From assembly GCA_947365245.1 (NCBI GenBank), contig CANAWG010000002.1:220980-284979 (forward strand): DNA of 64,000 bases, given 5' to 3'. This DNA comes from an uncultured Oscillibacter sp. (GTDB taxonomy: Bacteria; Bacillota; Clostridia; Oscillospirales; Oscillospiraceae). The notes beneath the pieces are model-generated. The model saw only the letters and a list, made by a program, of their open reading frames with translations. It ran no database searches and was not told the DNA's origin. Positions 62,068 to 64,000 of the stretch are shown piece by piece. The number at the start of each line of letters is the position of its first letter. The stretch's first letter is position 1. The translations under genes and the position numbers were made by a program.

Positions 62068-62639
62068 GAACGGAACGCGTTGGATTTGCGGTGAGCGGGT
62101 CTTTCTGTACGCACGAGAAAGTGCTCAAGGCACTGGAGGGACTGACGGCGGTCTACGAGACGGTGATCCCCATCGTCTCGGAGATCTCCGCCTTTACGGA
62201 CACCCGCTTCGGCAATTCCGAGGATCTGCTGGAGCGTCTGGAGGATCTGACGGGACAGGAGGTCCTCTGCGACATCCCGTCGGTGGAGCCCATCGGGCCC
62301 AAGAAGCTGCTGGATGTGCTGGTGATTGCGCCGGCCACCGGCAACACCATCGCAAAGCTTGCAAACGGCATCGCCGACACCGCCGTCACCATGGCGGCCA
62401 AGTCCCACCTGCGCAACGGCCGGCCGGTGGTGGTGGCGGTGTCCAGCAACGACGGTCTTGCCGCCGGAGCGAAGAACATCGGCGAGCTGCTGGTGCGCAA
62501 GCACTACTACTTTGTGCCTTTCGGACAGGACAACGCCGCGGCGAAGCCCTGCTCCTTGGTGGCGGATTTTGAGAAAATCCCGGAGACGGTGGACGCCGCT
62601 CTGCGGGGGGAGCAGCTGCAGCCGGTGCTGCTGCGCTGA
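62064..62639 (+). CDS. spoVFB: Dipicolinate synthase subunit B
   Basis: 191 aa flavoprotein-like fold: VGFAVSGSFCTHEKVL at the start, VLVIAPATGNTIAKLANGIADTAVTMAAKS, and VVAVSSNDGLAAGAKNIG, the DpaB pattern. It starts at GTG 62064, overlapping the spoVFA stop by 4 bp (GTGA), with GGAG about 10 bp upstream. It makes spore dipicolinic acid with subunit A. Confidence 0.95.
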   Translation: MRTERVGFAVSGSFCTHEKVLKALEGLTAVYETVIPIVSEISAFTDTRFGNSEDLLERLEDLTGQEVLCDIPSVEPIGPKKLLDVLVIAPATGNTIAKLANGIADTAVTMAAKSHLRNGRPVVVAVSSNDGLAAGAKNIGELLVRKHYYFVPFGQDNAAAKPCSLVADFEKIPETVDAALRGEQLQPVLLR

Positions 62640-62810
62640 GCGGGACGACGGAGGGGCTTTCCGGCCTCTCCGCCGTCTTATTTGTATGTATCCGAGACGC
62701 CGGCGCGTTTCGATTCTGCGAAAAAGAATATGATTGTGAAAATTTTATATAGAAACAGTGAAAAATCTATGCTATGATTATGAAAATCAAATTTGAAAGG
62801 AAGCGTCATC

Positions 62811-63686
62811 ATGGATCAGTCCTATGTGATCTTGACGGAGTCCTCCAGCGACCTGACGCCGGAACTGGCGGCCGAGGCCGGTGCGGAGGTGCTGCCGCTG
62901 AATTTTACCATGGAGGGCAAGAACTACCCCCACTATCCCGACGGACGGGCCATGTCCATCCCGGAGTTCTACGAGCGGATGCGGGGCGGGGCGGCGGCGG
63001 TCACCGCCGCCGCCAATGTGGCGGAGCTGACGGACGGCATGGAGGTCCACCTGAGAGCGGGGAAGGACGTGCTGTTTTTGTGCTTTTCCTCCGGCCTCTC
63101 CAGTACCCGGGACGCCTGCGCCATCGCCGCCGACGAGCTGCGGGAGAAGTACCCGGAGCGAAAGATCTACACGGTGGACACCTTGGCGGCCTCCGCCGGA
63201 CAGGGCCTGCTGGTACTGCTGGCGGGGCGGCGGCAAAAGGCCGGGGCCTCCATTGAGGAGGTGCGGGACTTCGTGGAGGAGACCAAGCTCCACTTGGCCC
63301 ACTGGTTTACCGTGGATGACTTAACCTACCTGAAGCGGGGCGGACGGGTCTCTCCCACCGCGGCCGCCGTGGGCACCATGCTGAACATCAAGCCTGTGCT
63401 TCACGTGGACGACGAGGGACACCTGATCCCCATGGAAAAGGTGCGGGGCCGCAAGGCCGCCCTGGCCGCCCTGGTGAAGCACCTGCGGGAAACGGTGATT
63501 CACCCGGAGGACCAGACCATGATTATCAGCCAGGCCTGCTGCCGGGAGGAGGCGGAGCAGCTGCGGCAGAGCATCCTGGAGGAGTTCCGCCCAAAAGAGC
63601 TGCTGATTGTGGACCTGGGTCCCATCATCGGCGCCCACACCGGGCCGGGACTGATGGCCCTGTTTTTCCTGGCGGAGCACAGATGA
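62811..63686 (+). CDS. DegV family protein
   Basis: 291 aa, full length for DegV/FakB. The lipid-binding TESSSDLTPELA near residue 10, FSSGLSSTRDACAIA in the middle and the GPIIGAHTGPG block at the C-terminus are the family signature. It binds fatty acids. ATG 62811 has AAAGGAA 7 bp upstream. A TTG at 62793 overlaps that RBS region and is rejected. A fair promoter (TAGAAA, 17 bp, TATGAT with an upstream TGC) precedes it near 62750-62777. It is a paralogue of the truncated gene at 1-251. Confidence 0.94.
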   Translation: MDQSYVILTESSSDLTPELAAEAGAEVLPLNFTMEGKNYPHYPDGRAMSIPEFYERMRGGAAAVTAAANVAELTDGMEVHLRAGKDVLFLCFSSGLSSTRDACAIAADELREKYPERKIYTVDTLAASAGQGLLVLLAGRRQKAGASIEEVRDFVEETKLHLAHWFTVDDLTYLKRGGRVSPTAAAVGTMLNIKPVLHVDDEGHLIPMEKVRGRKAALAALVKHLRETVIHPEDQTMIISQACCREEAEQLRQSILEEFRPKELLIVDLGPIIGAHTGPGLMALFFLAEHR

Positions 63687-63697
63687 GATCCGATGGA

Positions 63698-63733
63698 CGG
63701 CGGCATTCCCGCGGAGGGAGTGCCGCCGCTTTT
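63698..63733 (+). terminator. degV terminator
   Basis: A 13-bp stem with wobble pairs (63698-63710 with 63716-63728), loop GCGGA, tail CTTTT. Confidence 0.82.
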
Positions 63734-63734
63734 C

Positions 63735-64000
63735 CGTGGGGCGGAAAGGGTATGATCTGTGAAAATGACGAGAGAACACAGCAATGCACAAAAGAATCCA
63801 TAAGTATAGATGATAATACACATTAGTATTATTAGATATGTGCGGGAACGGAGAGGGGGAAAAACGGGGCACAGATGTCGAAAAAGAAAAAATAGACAAA
63901 TCGCGGAGAGGGGCCTTGACTTTCCGGGGTCAGTTTGATATCCTAACAAAGCTGTGAGACAGCGGGGCGGAACTGGAGTTGGCCGTGAAAAAGATTTAAA
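63735..64000. other. Gene-free right end of the window
   Basis: No gene is visible. 63770-63840 is clearly AT-rich compared with the rest of the window. A plus-strand promoter TTGACT (63916-63921), 17 bp, TATCCT (63939-63944) points to a gene starting beyond 64000. Confidence 0.6.

Overview
The window looks like a chromosomal segment of a GC-rich, endospore-forming Firmicute, most likely a gut Clostridia of the Oscillospiraceae type (Flavonifractor/Lawsonibacter-like). The placement is inference. The supporting signs are strong AGGAGG ribosome-binding sites, ordinary -35/-10 promoters with 17-bp spacers, sporulation genes (spoIIQ-like, spoVFA/spoVFB, a DacF-type carboxypeptidase), S-layer-homology proteins, NfnAB, and RNase J. 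No rRNA, tRNA, CRISPR array or prophage was seen.

Layout. 1-2.9 kb: degV (cut by the left edge), marR, and RNase J. 2.9-9.1 kb is accessory: a SprA-like putative metalloprotease gene, a divergent retron (structured msr-msd RNA plus a 309-aa reverse transcriptase, no evident effector gene), and a giant repeat-containing S-layer protein. 9.4-12 kb: prfB and a MATE transporter. 12.2-16.3 kb is a three-gene restriction-modification operon on the minus strand: a fused C5-cytosine + N6-adenine methyltransferase, an HNH restriction enzyme, and a small unknown protein. 16.7-24.3 kb: a GMP synthase lacking its amidotransferase domain, spoIIQ-like, nfnAB, a Crp/Fnr regulator, a CBS protein, and an ABC-F ATPase. 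24.5-32.9 kb is a housekeeping operon: gdpP, a small membrane protein, rplI, dnaB, tilS, hpt, a DUF6485-like gene, and ftsH. 33.2-38.2 kb: the livJHMGF branched-chain amino-acid ABC transporter. 38.2-44.1 kb: a coiled-coil protein, glgX, a NUDIX hydrolase, a lipid kinase, and an AI-2E-family permease. 44.3-49.2 kb: a five-gene peptide/nickel-type ABC importer with a structured leader. 49.2-58.5 kb: a DUF3810 protein, dacF, pgi, a P-loop protein, an LCP ligase, an SLH-transglutaminase, a prolyl-tRNA deacylase-like protein, and murC. 58.5-64 kb: cca, a lipoprotein, spoVFA-spoVFB (dipicolinate synthase), and a second degV.

The most unusual content falls in three places. First, the solitary retron has a recognisable msr-msd, a1/a2 repeats and promoter. 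Second, a repeated element of about 150 bp occurs twice (after hpt and after pgi). Each copy is followed by a second, slightly diverged copy of the preceding gene's 3' end, and the two cores share hairpins that covary. Third, the restriction-modification operon carries an unexplained third gene. Other points of interest are the split GMP synthase and a pair of divergent promoters that share one palindromic -35 hexamer.

Functions were assigned by reading motifs, lengths and context only. No database search was run.
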